64,000 bases of DNA from NCBI RefSeq assembly GCF_030694085.1, contig NZ_JAUXZE010000073.1, positions 1-64,000 of the forward strand. The letters are read 5' to 3'. The notes beneath the pieces are model-generated. The model was not told the DNA's origin. It saw nothing but the letters and a program-made list of their open reading frames with translations, and made no database searches. Of this stretch, positions 52,794 to 60,485 are shown piece after piece (the first letter of the stretch is position 1; each line of letters begins with the position of its first letter). This DNA is from Tabrizicola sp. (GTDB lineage Bacteria; Pseudomonadota; Alphaproteobacteria; Rhodobacterales; Rhodobacteraceae). Both the position numbers and the translations under genes were made by a program.

Positions 52794-52802
52794 ACCAGTG
52801 GT
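52794..52802. promoter_or_regulatory. IclR operator, tctC side
   Basis: ACCA-G-TGGT within TATCACCAGTGGTTCAA, 30 bp upstream of the tctC start and about 80 bp upstream of iclR. The same core CACCAGTGGT recurs before the aldehyde dehydrogenase. Confidence 0.7.
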
Positions 52803-52883
52803 TCAAGAATAGTCTCCGGGCCGGGTTCCGTCAACGAATTTGACGCCCGCCGCCGGGTCGGTCAGGAAAGAAGACAGGCGAAT

Positions 52884-53675
52884 ATGTCCAGCACCGTAGC
52901 CAAAGCCTTGTCATTGCTTGACTACTTTTCGGAATCCGAACCAGAGATAGGCCTCTCCGACCTTGCCCGCCGGTCCGGGGTGGACAAGGCGACGGTGCAT
53001 CGGATGCTGGTGGTGATGTGTGATCACGGGCTTCTGGAAAAGCGCGGCGATGCGCGGCTTTACCGGCTGGGCGCGGGCGTTCTGCGCCTTGCCCGGGTGC
53101 GCGAGACGGCCTTTCCGGTCTCCTCGATCTTTCAACATTCGCTGGAAACCCTGTCCGCCGCGATCGGGGAAACCGCGCATGCCTCGCTGATCGCCGGTCG
53201 GGCGCTGGCCACCATCGGCGTCAGTGAAAGCAACCGGGGCAGTCGGGTCTCGCTGGTCGCGGGCGAGATCCTTCCGATGCACAGCACCGCGTCCGGTCTG
53301 GTCGTCCTGGCCTTCTCGCGGCCGGAATTCGTGGATCGGGTGCTTGGCGAGCCACTGGTTGCGAAAACCTCGCGCACCATCACCGACCCCAATATTATAA
53401 GGGCGCGACTGCAGGAAGTCCGGCTGACCGGATATGCCGAAGCGGACCAGACCAACGAAGATGACGTCTATGGCATCGCCATGCCCGTCTTTGACACCGA
53501 TGGCACGCCAGCCGGTGCCATCGCCGTGGCGATGCCCGCGCACCGGATGACCAATGACCTGCGCCGCCAGACGATTGCCGCGCTCTTCGCCGAGGCCGAC
53601 AAGCTGACCTTCGGCACCGGGGGCCGTCCGCCCGCCGAATTCCGCGCCGCGGCCGCCCGGTTTTCGCCAAACTGA
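52884..53675 (+). CDS. IclR-family regulator
   Basis: A 263-residue IclR protein. N-terminal winged HTH (SSTVAKALSLLDYFSESEPE, then IGLSDLARRSGVDKATVHRM, LVVMCDHGLLEKRGDARLYR). The C-terminal domain binds the effector (AAIGETAHASLIAGRALATIG, EDDVYGIAMPVFDTDGTPAG). AGGAAAGAAGACAGGCGAAT before the ATG at 52884 supports this start over the longer frame. It lies between the TctCBA/kinase operon and the aldehyde dehydrogenase gene, and both flanks have the same operator core. Confidence 0.9.
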   Translation: MSSTVAKALSLLDYFSESEPEIGLSDLARRSGVDKATVHRMLVVMCDHGLLEKRGDARLYRLGAGVLRLARVRETAFPVSSIFQHSLETLSAAIGETAHASLIAGRALATIGVSESNRGSRVSLVAGEILPMHSTASGLVVLAFSRPEFVDRVLGEPLVAKTSRTITDPNIIRARLQEVRLTGYAEADQTNEDDVYGIAMPVFDTDGTPAGAIAVAMPAHRMTNDLRRQTIAALFAEADKLTFGTGGRPPAEFRAAAARFSPN

Positions 53676-53774
53676 TCCTTGCGCCTCTGGTCTTGCGTCG
53701 CGGGCTGGCGTGCGGGCCTGCCCCGGTTGCGGCGAATGTCCGGTTGACCCGTCATCCTGATCGGTGCATGATAA

Positions 53775-53787
53775 ACACCAGTGGTGT
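53775..53787. promoter_or_regulatory. IclR operator before aldehyde dehydrogenase
   Basis: ACACCA-G-TGGTGT, 6-bp perfect arms around a single G, 15 bp before the ATG. The core is the same as the site at 52794. Confidence 0.8.
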
Positions 53788-53802
53788 AAATATAGAACCG
53801 AC

Positions 53803-55284
53803 ATGAGCCAGAACCAGATCGACGCCCTGCGCGCAGCGCCGCTGCCCGCGTTCCAGCACATCGTGGATGGACGTCGGGTCTCGGCCTCGGACGGGCGAAC
53901 CATGGCGGTCGTGTCGCCGATTGACGGCGCTGTGCTGACCACCTGCGCACGCGGCACGACGGCCGACACCGATGCCGCCATCGCCGCCGCCCGCCAGGCC
54001 TTTGACGATGGCCGCTGGTCCGACCTGCCCCCCGCCGCCCGCAAGAAGATCCTGCTGAAATGGGCCGACCTGATCGAGGCCGACGCGCTGGACATCGCCG
54101 TCCTTGGCGTGCGCGAGAACGGGACCGAGATCGGCATGGCGCTGAAGGCCGAACCGCTGTCAGCCGCAGCGACGCTGCGCTACTACGCGGAAGCCATCGA
54201 CAAGCTTTCCGGCGAGATCGCGCCCACCGATCCGGCCTTCCTTGGCCTTGTCCACCGCGAACCCGTGGGCGTTGTCGGCGCCATCGTGCCGTGGAACTTC
54301 CCGCTGATGATCGGCGCGTGGAAATTCGCCCCGGCGCTGGCCGCGGGCTGCACCATGGTGCTGAAACCGGCCGAGACAGCCTCGCTTACATTGCTGCGGG
54401 TGGCCGAACTGGGGCTGGAGGCGGGCCTGCCCCCCGGCGTCTTCAACGTCGTGACCGGCGAAGGCGCAGTGGTGGGCGCGCGGATCGCGGAATCGATGGA
54501 TGTCGATGTGCTGGTCTTCACCGGATCAGGCGGCACCGGGCGGCGGCTGTTGGAAGCGGCGGCGCGGTCGAACCTCAAGCGCGTCTATCTGGAACTTGGC
54601 GGCAAGTCGCCAAACATCGTCTTTGCCGATGCGCCCGATCTGGACGAGGCCGCGAAGGTCGCAGCCCACGGCATCTTCCGCAACTCGGGTCAGGTCTGCA
54701 TCGCCGGGTCGCGGATACTGGTCGAACGCAGCATCCATGCGGCCTTCGTCGAAAAGCTGGCCGCCCATGCCGCCGCGATCAAGGTGGGCGATCCGCTGGA
54801 CAGCGCGACGCAGGCGGGCGCGGTGAATTCCGAACGCCAGTTGCTGCAGAACCTCGCCTTCGTCGATGAAGCTCGGGCATTGGGTCGCAAGGTGATCGGC
54901 GGCGCGCGCATCCGTCAGGAAACCGGCGGCTTCTACATGTCGCCCGCCATCGTGGCCGACGCCGCCCCGCAGGACCGCGTTTTCCGCGAAGAGGTCTTCG
55001 GCCCGGTCGTCACCGTCACCCCCTTCGACACCGAGGCCGAGGCGGTGGCCCTGGCCAACGACACCGCCTATGGCCTTGCCGCCGCGGTCTGGACCGCGAA
55101 CCTGTCGCGGGCGCATCGCATGGTGCGCAAGATCCGCGCGGGGCTGGTGCATGTGAACACCTATGGCGGGTCTGATCTGACCGTGCCTCTGGGCGGGGTC
55201 AAGCAGTCGGGCAACGGGCATGACAAGTCGCTGCACGCCTTTGACAAGTTCCTCGATCTGAAAACCGCATGGGTAAAGCTGTGA
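53803..55284 (+). CDS. NAD(P)-dependent aldehyde dehydrogenase
   Basis: A 493-residue ALDH. Catalytic Cys is in NSGQVCIAGSR, general-base Glu in YLELGGKSPN, and the cofactor loop in GVVGAIVPWNFPLMIGAWK. It resembles the PuuC/betaine-aldehyde group that oxidises amino-aldehydes. The start ATG 53803 follows the operator; the longer frame would include it. A good Shine-Dalgarno is not visible (TAGAACCGAC), so translation could be weak or leaderless. It would oxidise the aldehyde made by the phospho-lyase-type enzyme. Confidence 0.9.
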   Translation: MSQNQIDALRAAPLPAFQHIVDGRRVSASDGRTMAVVSPIDGAVLTTCARGTTADTDAAIAAARQAFDDGRWSDLPPAARKKILLKWADLIEADALDIAVLGVRENGTEIGMALKAEPLSAAATLRYYAEAIDKLSGEIAPTDPAFLGLVHREPVGVVGAIVPWNFPLMIGAWKFAPALAAGCTMVLKPAETASLTLLRVAELGLEAGLPPGVFNVVTGEGAVVGARIAESMDVDVLVFTGSGGTGRRLLEAAARSNLKRVYLELGGKSPNIVFADAPDLDEAAKVAAHGIFRNSGQVCIAGSRILVERSIHAAFVEKLAAHAAAIKVGDPLDSATQAGAVNSERQLLQNLAFVDEARALGRKVIGGARIRQETGGFYMSPAIVADAAPQDRVFREEVFGPVVTVTPFDTEAEAVALANDTAYGLAAAVWTANLSRAHRMVRKIRAGLVHVNTYGGSDLTVPLGGVKQSGNGHDKSLHAFDKFLDLKTAWVKL

Positions 55285-55931
55285 CCCGCGCGCTGGTGCT
55301 AGATTTCGGCGGGGTGATCTCGAAAACCCTGTTCGAGACGCATGCCATGTCCGAAGCCGCTCTTGGCCTGGCCCCCGGCAGCCTGACCTGGCGCGGGCCG
55401 TTCGATCCCGATCAAGACGCCCCCTGGCGCGCGATGCAGGCGGGCGAGATGACCGAACGCGACTACTGGGCGCTGCGGATGCAGGAAACCGGCGCGCTGG
55501 TCGGCGAGGTCTGGACCGAGTTTCCCCAGTTCGTCGGCCGGTTGCGTGGTGCCGATCCGGCGGCAGTGATCCGGCCCGAGGCGCTGGCGGCCATCGCCAC
55601 CGCCAAGGCGGCAGGCTGCAAGCTGGCGATCCTCTCGAACGAGCTGGACCTCTTTTACGGCAAGGATTTCCGCAGCAAGCTGCCCTTCCTGGCCGATTTC
55701 GACCTGATCGTCGATGCCACCTATACCGGCATCCTGAAACCCGACCCGCGCGCCTTTCATCTGGTGACCGACGGTCTGGGCCTGCCCGCCGCTGCCTGTG
55801 TCTTTGTCGACGACCAGGCCAAGAACCTGCGCGGGGCCGCTGAAACCGGCATGCCCCATGTTCACTTCGATGTCACGCAGCCCGGCGACAGCTATTCCCG
55901 CGCGCTCGCGCTGCTTTGCCAAGGAGATTGA
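55269..55931 (+). CDS. HAD-superfamily hydrolase
   Basis: A 220-residue HAD subfamily IA protein. Motif I is ALVLDFGGVISKTLF (Asp-Phe-Gly; the usual second Asp of DxD is Gly), motif II AILSNELDLFYG, motif III around LKPDPRAFHLV, motif IV VFVDDQAKNLRGAA. Lack of the second Asp in motif I occurs in some phosphatases and in haloacid-dehalogenase or epoxide-hydrolase-like proteins, so the reaction is open. It overlaps the ALDH gene by 16 nt, indicating cotranslation in the same operon. Confidence 0.85.
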   Translation: MGKAVTRALVLDFGGVISKTLFETHAMSEAALGLAPGSLTWRGPFDPDQDAPWRAMQAGEMTERDYWALRMQETGALVGEVWTEFPQFVGRLRGADPAAVIRPEALAAIATAKAAGCKLAILSNELDLFYGKDFRSKLPFLADFDLIVDATYTGILKPDPRAFHLVTDGLGLPAAACVFVDDQAKNLRGAAETGMPHVHFDVTQPGDSYSRALALLCQGD

Positions 55932-55935
55932 CCCG

Positions 55936-57288
55936 ATGAAAGACTCCAATTTCCTCAAGGAAAACAACGCGCGGCGGCTCTGGCACCCGATGTCGCACCC
56001 CGCCGAAAGCCTGGCCAACCCGCCCGACATCATCGTCGAGGCCGAAGGGGTGGAGATCATCGACATCGACGGCCATCGGACCGTCGATGCGGTGGGGGGC
56101 CTGTGGAACGTGAACCTTGGCTACTCCTGCCAGCCGGTAAAGGACGCCATCGCGGCCCAGTTGAACCGGCTGCCCTATTATTCGATCTTCCGGGGCACGA
56201 CCAATGACAACGTCATCGAATTGGCCGAGATGCTGGCCGCCTTCTTCGCCCCCGACGGGCTGAGCCGCGCCTTCTATACCTCGGGCGGGTCGGACGGGGT
56301 CGAGGTCGCGTTGCGGCTGGCGCGTCAGTATCACAAGATCCAGGGCGAGGCCGGGCGGGTCAAGTTCCTCAGCCTCAAGAAGGGCTATCACGGCACGCAC
56401 ACTTTGGGCGCCTCGGTCAACGGCAACGCCAATTTCCGCACCCAGTATGAACCTCTGATGCCGGGCTGTTTCCACACGCCCGCGCCCTATACCTATCGCA
56501 ACCCCTTCAACGAGACCGACCCCGAACGGCTGGCGCAGCTTTGCCTTGCCGCCATCGAGGACGAGATCAAGTTCCAGGACGCCTCGACCATCGCTGCCTT
56601 CATCATGGAGCCGGTGCTGGGCGCGGGCGGGGTGATCCCGCCGCATCCAAGCTTCATGCCGGGGGTGCGGGCGTTGTGCTCGAAATATGGAATACTGCTG
56701 GTTGCCGACGAGGTGATCACCGCCTTCGGACGCACCGGAAGCTGGTCGGGGTCGCGCCACTGGGGGGTGCAGCCGGACTTGCTGGTGTCGGCCAAGGCGA
56801 TCACCAACGGCTATTTCCCCTTTGGCGTGGTCATGGTCGCCGATGCCGTGGCCGAGGTGTTCGAGAGTGACACCACCGGCAAGGGGGCCATCGGGTCGGG
56901 CTACACCTATTCCGGCCACCCGGTCGGCGCCGCCGCTGCCATCGCCTGCCTACAGGAAACCGAACGCCAGCAGGTCCACCTCAACGCCGCCGCGCGTGGC
57001 GACCAGCTTTTCGCGGGGCTTCAGGCGCTTATGGCGCGGCATCAGGTGATCGGCGATGTGCGTGGCGGGCACGGGCTGATGTGCGCGCTGGAACTGGTGT
57101 CGGACCGCGCCAGCAAGACGCCGATCGACAAGAAGACCATCGGCCGCGTGCATCGCGCAACCTATGAGGCGGGCGTGATGATCCGGGTCTCGGGCAACAA
57201 CATCATCCTGTCGCCGCCGCTGGTGGTATCCGAGGCGGATGTGGCCAAGATCCTGTCCGCGCTGGAGGCCGGCTTCTCGGCGATTTGA
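55936..57288 (+). CDS. Class-III aminotransferase (omega-amino acid type)
   Basis: A 450-residue PLP transaminase. PLP site ADEVITAFGRTGSWSG and the Lys loop LVSAKAITNGYFPFG are visible. The N-terminus (LWHPMSHPAESLANPPDIIV) and GYHGTHTLGASVNGNA resemble beta-alanine/taurine/putrescine-pyruvate transaminases. AAGGAG lies 10 nt before the ATG at 55936. It is the third gene of the operon after ALDH and HAD. It would remove an amino group from the oxidised product or from the starting compound. Confidence 0.9.
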   Translation: MKDSNFLKENNARRLWHPMSHPAESLANPPDIIVEAEGVEIIDIDGHRTVDAVGGLWNVNLGYSCQPVKDAIAAQLNRLPYYSIFRGTTNDNVIELAEMLAAFFAPDGLSRAFYTSGGSDGVEVALRLARQYHKIQGEAGRVKFLSLKKGYHGTHTLGASVNGNANFRTQYEPLMPGCFHTPAPYTYRNPFNETDPERLAQLCLAAIEDEIKFQDASTIAAFIMEPVLGAGGVIPPHPSFMPGVRALCSKYGILLVADEVITAFGRTGSWSGSRHWGVQPDLLVSAKAITNGYFPFGVVMVADAVAEVFESDTTGKGAIGSGYTYSGHPVGAAAAIACLQETERQQVHLNAAARGDQLFAGLQALMARHQVIGDVRGGHGLMCALELVSDRASKTPIDKKTIGRVHRATYEAGVMIRVSGNNIILSPPLVVSEADVAKILSALEAGFSAI

Positions 57289-57301
57289 CCCAGATCAAGA
57301 A

Positions 57302-57315
57302 GTTGCGCCTGCAAC
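57302..57315. promoter_or_regulatory. GTTGC-N4-GCAAC site upstream of MarR 1
   Basis: GTTGCGCCTGCAAC, 5-bp arms and a 4-nt spacer, 32 bp before the ATG of the first MarR gene. The same arm-spacer pattern occurs before hmgA. Confidence 0.7.
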
Positions 57316-57346
57316 CAGTCTAGCCTCCCGGAAACAGGAGGCAGGG

Positions 57347-57844
57347 ATGCTTCAGGACTTCTTCCCCTACCGGCTTGCCGTCACCTCTGCCGCCTTCTCG
57401 CGGCTGCTGGTCGATGTCTATCAGCGGCGCTTCGGGCTTGGCCGCGATGAATGGCGGCTTCTCTATCTGCTGGCCGATGTTAAGGCGGAAACCTCGCTGG
57501 ACCTTGGCCGCAACACCTCGCTTGACAAGGTGCAGGTCAGCCGCGCCGCCGACCGGCTGCTGCGCAAGGGCCTGATCCGGCGCAGCACCTCGGATCTGGA
57601 CCGGAGGCTTTGGCTTTACGCCTGCACGCCAGAAGGGCGCGCGATGTTCCACGAGGTGCGCGCTCTGGTCGACCAGCGGTCCGAGGCGGTTCTGTGCAAG
57701 ATGTCGGCGGACGACCGCGCTGCGCTGGGACGTGGGCTGGCGGCGCTGGACCTTGCCACGAAAAGCGTGGCGGCGGAAATCGAGGTCAATCGTCAAGCCC
57801 GTCCGTTGCCGGCGCGCCCCCGATCAGCCGGCGCAGAAGGGTGA
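57347..57844 (+). CDS. MarR-family regulator 1
   Basis: A 165-residue winged-HTH protein. EWRLLYLLADVKAETSLDLG, NTSLDKVQVSRAADRLLRKG and LIRRSTSDLDRRLWLYAC form the MarR DNA-binding core with helix 1 dimer arms on each side. Long basic C-terminus (QARPLPARPRSAG). ACAGGAGGCAGGG precedes the ATG at 57347, so the longer frame is rejected. It carries its own GTTGC-N4-GCAAC site. It ends by overlapping the convergent MarR 2 gene by 59 bp. Confidence 0.85.
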   Translation: MLQDFFPYRLAVTSAAFSRLLVDVYQRRFGLGRDEWRLLYLLADVKAETSLDLGRNTSLDKVQVSRAADRLLRKGLIRRSTSDLDRRLWLYACTPEGRAMFHEVRALVDQRSEAVLCKMSADDRAALGRGLAALDLATKSVAAEIEVNRQARPLPARPRSAGAEG

Positions 57845-58250
57845 CCAGCGTTTCGGCCTTTTCCGGCCCGAGTGTTTCCCGCAGCTGCCGATCAAAGCCG
57901 ACGGCCAGACTGCCCAGCTCGGCAAAGACCGTGCGCCCTTTTCCGGTCAACGACAGGACTTCGGCGCGGCGGTCGGTTTCACTGGGGGTGCGCGACAGCA
58001 TCCCCCCCTGTTCCAGCGCCGCAACCGCCCGGCTGACCTTGGTCTTCTCGATATGGCTGATGGCGCAGATGTCGCGCGCCGTCATCGCACCGAACTTGCC
58101 CAGATTGGCCAGCACGCGCCATTGCGTGCGGGTAAAGCCATAGCGGTCACGGTAGACGGTCTGAAACCCGTGCGACGTGGCCTCGGCCGCCTGATTGAGA
58201 AGGTAGGGCAGGAAGGTTTCAAGATCGAAGCCGCTGGTTGGGTCGGTCAT
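57786..58250 (-). CDS. MarR-family regulator 2 (homogentisate pathway)
   Basis: A 154-residue MarR protein. TQWRVLANLGKFGAMTARDI, SHIEKTKVSRAVAALEQGGM and LSRTPSETDRRAEVLSLTG form the wing-HTH. ATG at 58250 starts MTDPTSGFDLETF; the longer frame is rejected. It follows maiA on the minus strand by 58 nt and is divergent from hmgA, so it is the likely repressor of the homogentisate genes, responding to homogentisate or a downstream product. Its 3' end overlaps MarR 1 in the opposite direction. Confidence 0.85.
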   Translation of the reverse strand: MTDPTSGFDLETFLPYLLNQAAEATSHGFQTVYRDRYGFTRTQWRVLANLGKFGAMTARDICAISHIEKTKVSRAVAALEQGGMLSRTPSETDRRAEVLSLTGKGRTVFAELGSLAVGFDRQLRETLGPEKAETLVTLLRRLIGGAPATDGLDD

Positions 58251-58308
58251 CGTCGGCGGGGTGTCCCTGTTGTGCGCGCGCCAGTATGGCACGGCAGCTT
58301 GTGCCAAG

Positions 58309-58938
58309 TCATCCTTGCGGCTTCACCTGATCGGGATGCGCCGCCTGAAAGGCGGGCAAGGGTTCCAGCGCCTCGGCAATCGCCGTCAGGCGCGGGAAGA
58401 GGTGCAGGTCCACCCCCCAGCGCCGGGCATTGTAGACCTGCGGGACAAGGCAGATGTCCGCCAGCGTCACCGCATCGCCAAAGCTGAACCGGCCAGCGGG
58501 GTGCTGCGTCAACAGACCCTCCAGCCCGGCGAACCCAAGCGCGATGAAATGCTGCATCCAGCCCTCCATCGTGGCGCCAAGGCTTGTGGCATGGCGGGCC
58601 ACGCGCAGGTTGCAGACCGGGTGGATATCCACGGCAATCGCATGGGCCATCGCCCGGACGGTCGCCCGCTGGATAGGATCCCGTGGCAGCCAGCCTGCGG
58701 CCCGGGTCTCGTCCAGGTATTCCAGGATCGCAAGCGACTGGGTCAGGCTGGTGCCGTCGATCCTTAGCGTCGGCACAAGGCCCTGGGGGTTGCGCGCCAG
58801 ATTGTCGGCCCCGCCCTGTTCGCCTTTCAGCAGGTCAACCGGCACCGACCGCCACGGCACCCCCAGCAGGTTCAGGGCGATCCGCACCCGGTAGGCCGCC
58901 GAGGACCGCCAGTAGTCGTAAAGTACAGTCTCTGGCAT
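58309..58938 (-). CDS. maiA: Maleylacetoacetate isomerase
   Basis: A 209-residue zeta-class GST-like enzyme converting maleylacetoacetate to fumarylacetoacetate with glutathione. LYDYWRSSAAYRVRIALNL is the diagnostic SSxxYRVRIALN start, and NPQGLVPTLRIDGTSLTQSL is the G-site region. It is divergent from hmgA and precedes MarR 2, so the three genes share the promoter region with two operators. It supplies the second step of the homogentisate pathway. Confidence 0.93.
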   Translation of the reverse strand: MPETVLYDYWRSSAAYRVRIALNLLGVPWRSVPVDLLKGEQGGADNLARNPQGLVPTLRIDGTSLTQSLAILEYLDETRAAGWLPRDPIQRATVRAMAHAIAVDIHPVCNLRVARHATSLGATMEGWMQHFIALGFAGLEGLLTQHPAGRFSFGDAVTLADICLVPQVYNARRWGVDLHLFPRLTAIAEALEPLPAFQAAHPDQVKPQG

Positions 58939-58958
58939 CCCGCCCTCCAGATCGTAAC

Positions 58959-58968
58959 AGTTGCAACT
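58959..58968. promoter_or_regulatory. Palindrome AGTTGCAACT in the maiA-hmgA region
   Basis: Perfect 10-bp palindrome, 21 bp from the maiA start and next to the hmgA -35 element. Same half-site (GTTGC) as the sites at 57302 and 58982, but with no spacer. Confidence 0.65.
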
Positions 58969-58973
58969 TTATC

Positions 58974-59001
58974 TTGACTTGGTTGCATCCGCAACTATAA
59001 A
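58974..59001 (+). promoter_or_regulatory. hmgA promoter with embedded MarR operator
   Basis: -35 TTGACT (58974-58979) and -10 TATAAA (58996-59001) with a 16-bp spacer. The whole spacer is filled by GTTGCATCCGCAAC (58982-58995), 5-bp arms and 4-nt centre. A protein bound there would block RNA polymerase. Confidence 0.75.
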
Positions 59002-59064
59002 CCGGACCAAGCCAGCCCACCCCGCTGCGGGCCTGACCTGCATCTCATCAGTCTGGAGACGCCA

Positions 59065-60426
59065 ATGACCAGCCATTCCTTGCCAAAGGGCATGATCCGG
59101 GCCGCATCGGTTGCCGGGCCGCATGAAGGCTACATGCCCGGCTTCGGCAATGATTTTGAAACCGAGGCCCTGCCCGGTGCGCTTCCGCAGGGCATGAACT
59201 CGCCCCAGAAATGCAATTACGGGCTTTATGGCGAACAGCTTTCCGGCACCGCCTTCACCGCGCCCAGCCACCAGAACGAACGGACCTGGTGCTACCGCAT
59301 CCGGCCCTCGGTCAAGCACACGCACCGCTTCGCCAAGACCTGCGTGCCGCTGTGGAAATCCGCGCCCTGCATCGACCCCGACATCATCAGCCTGGGCCAG
59401 TATCGCTGGGACCCGCTGCCGGTGCCGGCCGAACCGCTGACCTGGATCACCGGCATGCGGACCATGGTCACGGCAGGCGATGTGAACACCCAGACCGGCA
59501 TGGCCAGCCATGTCTATCTGGTGACGGAATCGATGCAGGACGCCTATTTCTCCTCGGCCGATGGCGAGTTGCTGGTCGTGCCACAGGAAGGCCGCCTGCG
59601 GTTCTGCACCGAGCTGGGTATCATCGACCTTGAACCGAAGGAAATCGCCATCCTGCCGCGCGGGCTGGTCTATCGGGTCGAAGTGCTGGAAGGCCCGGCG
59701 CGCGGTTTTGTCTGCGAGAACTACGGCCAGAAGTTCCAGCTTCCCGACCGCGGTCCCATCGGCGCGAACTGCATGGCGAACCGTCGCGACTTCAAGACCC
59801 CCGTGGCAGCCTTCGAGGACCGCGAGGTGCCCTCGACCGTCACCGTCAAATGGTGCGGCCAGTTCCACGAGACGAAGATCGGCCACTCACCCCTGGACGT
59901 GGTGGCCTGGCACGGCAACTATGCCCCGGTGAAATACGACCTGCGCACCTATTGCCCGGTTGGCGCGATCCTGTTCGACCATCCCGATCCGTCGATCTTC
60001 ACCGTTCTGACCGCGCCAAGCGGCATCGAGGGGACGGCCAACATCGACTTTGTCCTCTTCCGCGAACGCTGGATGGTGGCCGAAAACACCTTCCGCCCGC
60101 CGTGGTACCACAAGAACGTCATGTCCGAACTGATGGGCAATATCTACGGCATCTACGACGCCAAGCCCAAGGGCTTTGTCCCCGGCGGGATGAGCCTGCA
60201 CAACTGCATGCTGCCACACGGGCCGGACAAGAACGCGTTCGAGGGTGCATCCAATGCCGACCTCAAGGCTGAAAAGCTGGACGATACCATGTCCTTCATG
60301 TTCGAGACCCGCTTCCCGCAGCACCTGACGCCCTTCGCGGCGCAGGCGGGACACCTGCAAGAGGACTACATCGATTGCTGGGGGTCGCTGGAGAAGAAGT
60401 TCGACGGCACGCCGGGCGTGAAATGA
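59065..60426 (+). CDS. hmgA: Homogentisate 1,2-dioxygenase
   Basis: A 453-residue Fe(II) ring-cleavage enzyme that opens homogentisate to maleylacetoacetate. [20 protein letters not shown] at the N-terminus and [20 protein letters not shown] are diagnostic. The C-terminal cupin has the iron-ligand region [19 protein letters not shown] and [12 protein letters not shown]. It is the first gene of an operon with fumarylacetoacetase, an MBL-fold protein and a flavin hydroxylase. It completes Tyr/Phe or phenylacetate-type catabolism. Confidence 0.95.
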   Translation: MTSHSLPKGMIRAASVAGPHEGYMPGFGNDFETEALPGALPQGMNSPQKCNYGLYGEQLSGTAFTAPSHQNERTWCYRIRPSVKHTHRFAKTCVPLWKSAPCIDPDIISLGQYRWDPLPVPAEPLTWITGMRTMVTAGDVNTQTGMASHVYLVTESMQDAYFSSADGELLVVPQEGRLRFCTELGIIDLEPKEIAILPRGLVYRVEVLEGPARGFVCENYGQKFQLPDRGPIGANCMANRRDFKTPVAAFEDREVPSTVTVKWCGQFHETKIGHSPLDVVAWHGNYAPVKYDLRTYCPVGAILFDHPDPSIFTVLTAPSGIEGTANIDFVLFRERWMVAENTFRPPWYHKNVMSELMGNIYGIYDAKPKGFVPGGMSLHNCMLPHGPDKNAFEGASNADLKAEKLDDTMSFMFETRFPQHLTPFAAQAGHLQEDYIDCWGSLEKKFDGTPGVK

Positions 60427-60450
60427 ACCAGCGGGGGCCAGCCCCCCCAC

Positions 60451-60480
60451 CCCCGGGATATTTGGGCAAAGATGAAAGAG
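60451..60480 (+). repeat. Rhodobacteraceae-type intergenic motif
   Basis: CCCCGGGATATTTGGGCAAA followed by GATGAAAGAG lies between hmgA and the fumarylacetoacetase gene, with a C-rich run before it. I associate this motif, usually seen as CCCCGGGATATTT...AAGATGAA, with many intergenic sites in this bacterial family. Its role is unknown. Confidence 0.6.
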
Positions 60481-60485
60481 GGCAG

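Noticed and set aside
31323..53787. Similarity between TetR operators (CACTGGTG) and IclR operators (CACCAGTG)
   Set aside because: They are reverse complements of a short core, but the arms differ (ACATACAC versus ACACCA), the regulators belong to different families and the loci are 21 kb apart; chance is likely.
55269..55931. HAD protein as phosphatase for the pathway phosphate ester
   Set aside because: Motif I lacks the second Asp; the phospho-lyase-type enzyme already releases phosphate, so a phosphatase assignment is not supported.
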